Positions 5,033 through 6,369 of a stretch of 6,369 bases of DNA are shown here, one piece after another. Position numbers and translations under genes: made by a program. The stretch is from an uncultured Brachyspira sp. (GTDB lineage: Bacteria > Spirochaetota > Brachyspiria > Brachyspirales > Brachyspiraceae). The DNA lies in contig CAKVCG010000100.1 of the NCBI GenBank assembly GCA_934725525.1, positions 1 through 6,369 of the forward strand, read 5' to 3'. How positions within the stretch are numbered: position 1 is the first letter of the stretch; each line of letters begins with the position of its first letter. The notes below the pieces were generated by a model, which did not search any database, was not told where the DNA came from, and saw nothing but the letters and a program-made list of their open reading frames with translations.

Positions 5033-5885
5033 TAATAAATCAATAATTCTCGCCGCGTCCGCTTATATTTTATGGGGGCTTCTTCCTATATATTGGAAAA
5101 CCGTTCAAAATTTTAATTCGGCTTTCGTTTTGGGAATGCGAGTGATAACGACTTTTATTTTTACTTTAATCATAATAGTTTATAAAAAGTCAAAATTATA
5201 TCGAGGAAAGAAAGCTTTGATTCAAACTATAATAGCGGGAATATTGGTAGGAGTTAATTGGTATTTATATATTTACACTGTTAATTCGGGAAATGTTTTG
5301 GAGGCGGGACTTGCCTATTATATATGTCCGATTTTAAGCATTTTTATTGGAATTGTCATTTTTAGAGAAAAGAAAAAACCTTTGGAATATTTGGCTATAA
5401 TTTTAATGTTTATAGGAATGATTTATCAGACAGTAAGTTTGGGAAAACCTCCGATTATGGCTTTATGCATAGCTTTGACTTTTTCAATTTACGGAATATT
5501 AAAAAAATTTTCGGTTTATTCTGGATGGGAGAGTTTATTTTTGGAGACTTTTGCAATAATAATTCCTTCGATAATAATCGCTAAAATTTATTTTCCGCAA
5601 AATCCTCAACCGATTTCAAAATGGATAGCCTTAATGTTCGCGGGAATTGCCACGGGAGTTCCTTTATATTTATACGCAAAGGCGGCGAAAGGACTTCAAA
5701 TTTCTATGCTCGGATTTTTGCAGTTTTTAGTTCCGTTTATGGCGACTATTCTTGCAATATTCGTTTATAAAGAAGAAATCAATATTAACAGAGCGATAAC
5801 TTTATGCATTATAATATCCGCTTCAATTATTTATTCTATCTCGATATTTAAAAATTCGCATACTAATAATAATAGTAAAAATTAA
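5025..5885 (+). CDS. rarD: RarD protein, EamA/DMT-superfamily permease
   Basis: This is an inner-membrane carrier of the drug/metabolite transporter superfamily. The family is named for a chloramphenicol-sensitivity phenotype, and its natural substrate is not established. The 286-residue product has about ten hydrophobic segments and two EamA-type halves, close to the roughly 290-300 residues usual for RarD. Characteristic stretches are AYILWGLLPIYWK (13-25), NWYLYIYTVNSG (78-89), EAGLAYYICP (93-102) and GMIYQTVSLGKPP, all typical of RarD rather than generic EamA proteins. It begins 8 bp inside the acyltransferase gene, with its own AAGG site, so it is co-transcribed with the envelope genes. 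It is the last gene of the operon. The call at family level is firm; the transported compound is unknown. Confidence 0.9.
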   Translation: MNNNKSIILAASAYILWGLLPIYWKTVQNFNSAFVLGMRVITTFIFTLIIIVYKKSKLYRGKKALIQTIIAGILVGVNWYLYIYTVNSGNVLEAGLAYYICPILSIFIGIVIFREKKKPLEYLAIILMFIGMIYQTVSLGKPPIMALCIALTFSIYGILKKFSVYSGWESLFLETFAIIIPSIIIAKIYFPQNPQPISKWIALMFAGIATGVPLYLYAKAAKGLQISMLGFLQFLVPFMATILAIFVYKEEININRAITLCIIISASIIYSISIFKNSHTNNNSKN

Positions 5886-5922
5886 ATTTATAAATTCTGA
5901 TTATTAGTATATTGACTTTTTT
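5860..5922 (+). terminator. Possible AT-rich terminator at the end of the operon
   Basis: A perfect 11-bp inverted repeat (atactaataat 5860-5870 with attattagtat 5900-5910) spans the last codons and stop of rarD, and six Ts follow at 5917-5922. The 29-nt loop contains a second perfect palindrome, aatttataaatt (5885-5896). The stem is nearly all A-T, with a long loop and 6 nt between stem and T-run, so it would be a weak terminator at best. No GC-rich hairpin is present between rarD and the next gene. Confidence 0.35.
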
Positions 5923-5939
5923 ATAAAATTTGATAAACT
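5912..5939 (+). promoter_or_regulatory. Putative promoter of the outer-membrane protein gene
   Basis: A -35-like TTGACT (5912-5917) and a -10-like TAAACT (5934-5939) are 16 bp apart; the -10 keeps the key T, A and final T. Transcription would start near 5946, giving a leader of about 30 nt. The region is extremely AT-rich, with several TATA-like alternatives, so the exact boxes are uncertain. Confidence 0.4.
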
Positions 5940-5974
5940 TATATATATAAATAAAAAAAATGAGGTTTATAACA

Positions 5975-6369
5975 ATGAAAAAAATATTTTTAACAATTTT
6001 ATTAGTAATTGCAGTTTATTCGCATAATCTTAAGGCTGTAAGTTTGTCAATGGGATTTTTAGGACAATTCGCAATAAGCGGAGCTTCCTCAAATAAATCC
6101 GCTCCGTCATTTAGAAGTTTTGACGCGGGGTTTTCTTTTTTAATCGGAGTAAATCAAAGAATCGTCAATACAATATCCGCGTCCGTTTTGGCGGAAATCG
6201 GATATTATCATGATTCCTACGATTTCAAACATAATATAAACGGAATTAGAATAACCGAAAATTATCAGTTTGATAGTTTTTTTATAGGAGCTTTTGGCAA
6301 ATTTCATTTTTCATTTTTCTCTTTGGGAATAGGCGGAGGAGCAAAAATTCCAACTTCTGCGGTATATAA
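5975..6369 (+). CDS. Secreted protein, probable outer-membrane beta-barrel (3' end cut by window)
   Basis: The reading frame is open from the ATG at 5975 to the window edge, showing 131 codons plus two bases; the real C-terminus is outside. GAGG at 5962-5965 is the ribosome site (9 nt spacing). Residues 1-21 form a classical signal peptide: two lysines, a hydrophobic core and a likely cut after LKA. There is no lipobox cysteine, so it is not a lipoprotein. The mature part has alternating hydrophobic/polar strands rich in Gly and aromatic residues, such as SLSMGFLGQFAISG, ASVLAEIGYYH and FIGAFGKFHFSFFSLGIGGG. This is the pattern of small outer-membrane barrels and resembles uncharacterised surface proteins of Brachyspira. 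It seems to be its own transcription unit. Function is unknown: porin-like, adhesin-like or structural roles are all possible. Confidence 0.8.
   Translation, partial: MKKIFLTILLVIAVYSHNLKAVSLSMGFLGQFAISGASSNKSAPSFRSFDAGFSFLIGVNQRIVNTISASVLAEIGYYHDSYDFKHNINGIRITENYQFDSFFIGAFGKFHFSFFSLGIGGGAKIPTSAVY

Overview
The window is low-GC DNA with one strand carrying all the genes. It reads as a Gram-negative-type (diderm) bacterium: it has two genes for ADP-heptose, a lipopolysaccharide-core precursor, and the start of a secreted protein that looks like an outer-membrane barrel. The AT-rich coding style, a cytoplasmic ankyrin-repeat protein and the type of small outer-membrane protein at the right edge fit an intestinal spirochaete such as Brachyspira best. 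This genus assignment is an inference from style and gene content, not a proof.

Layout. Positions 1-300 hold no gene. They contain a cluster of short dispersed repeats built on the ends gtcattgcga and gaagcaatcc (two well-formed copies in opposite orientation, one with a decayed centre, two half copies), followed by a different, unrelated-looking inverted repeat. A good sigma-70-type promoter (324-352) then leads into seven tightly packed genes: an ABC-transporter ATPase (410-1486), its ABC-2 membrane partner (1499-2206), an ankyrin-repeat protein (about 2218-2802), the stand-alone heptose-1-phosphate adenylyltransferase RfaE2 (2795-3262), ADP-heptose epimerase HldD/RfaD (3287-4234), a PlsC-like acyltransferase (about 4289-5032) and a RarD/EamA permease (5025-5885). 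Gaps are 54 bp or less and two junctions overlap by 8 bp, so this is very probably one operon. An AT-rich inverted repeat plus T-run at the end of rarD may close it. A second transcription unit with its own putative promoter starts at 5975 with a signal-peptide protein that runs off the right edge.

How the genes work together. RfaE2 and HldD perform the last two steps of ADP-L-glycero-beta-D-manno-heptose synthesis (adenylyl transfer, then 6-epimerisation). The acyltransferase would act on membrane phospholipid precursors, and the ABC pair and RarD are inner-membrane transporters of unknown cargo. The operon therefore has an envelope theme, with the ankyrin protein as the odd member. Every gene belongs to a recognisable family. 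I do not see a clearly new system here. The most worthwhile leads are the covarying hairpin repeats at the left edge and the poly-A tracts at the ankyrin/rfaE2 overlap, where loss of one A would fuse the two proteins in frame.
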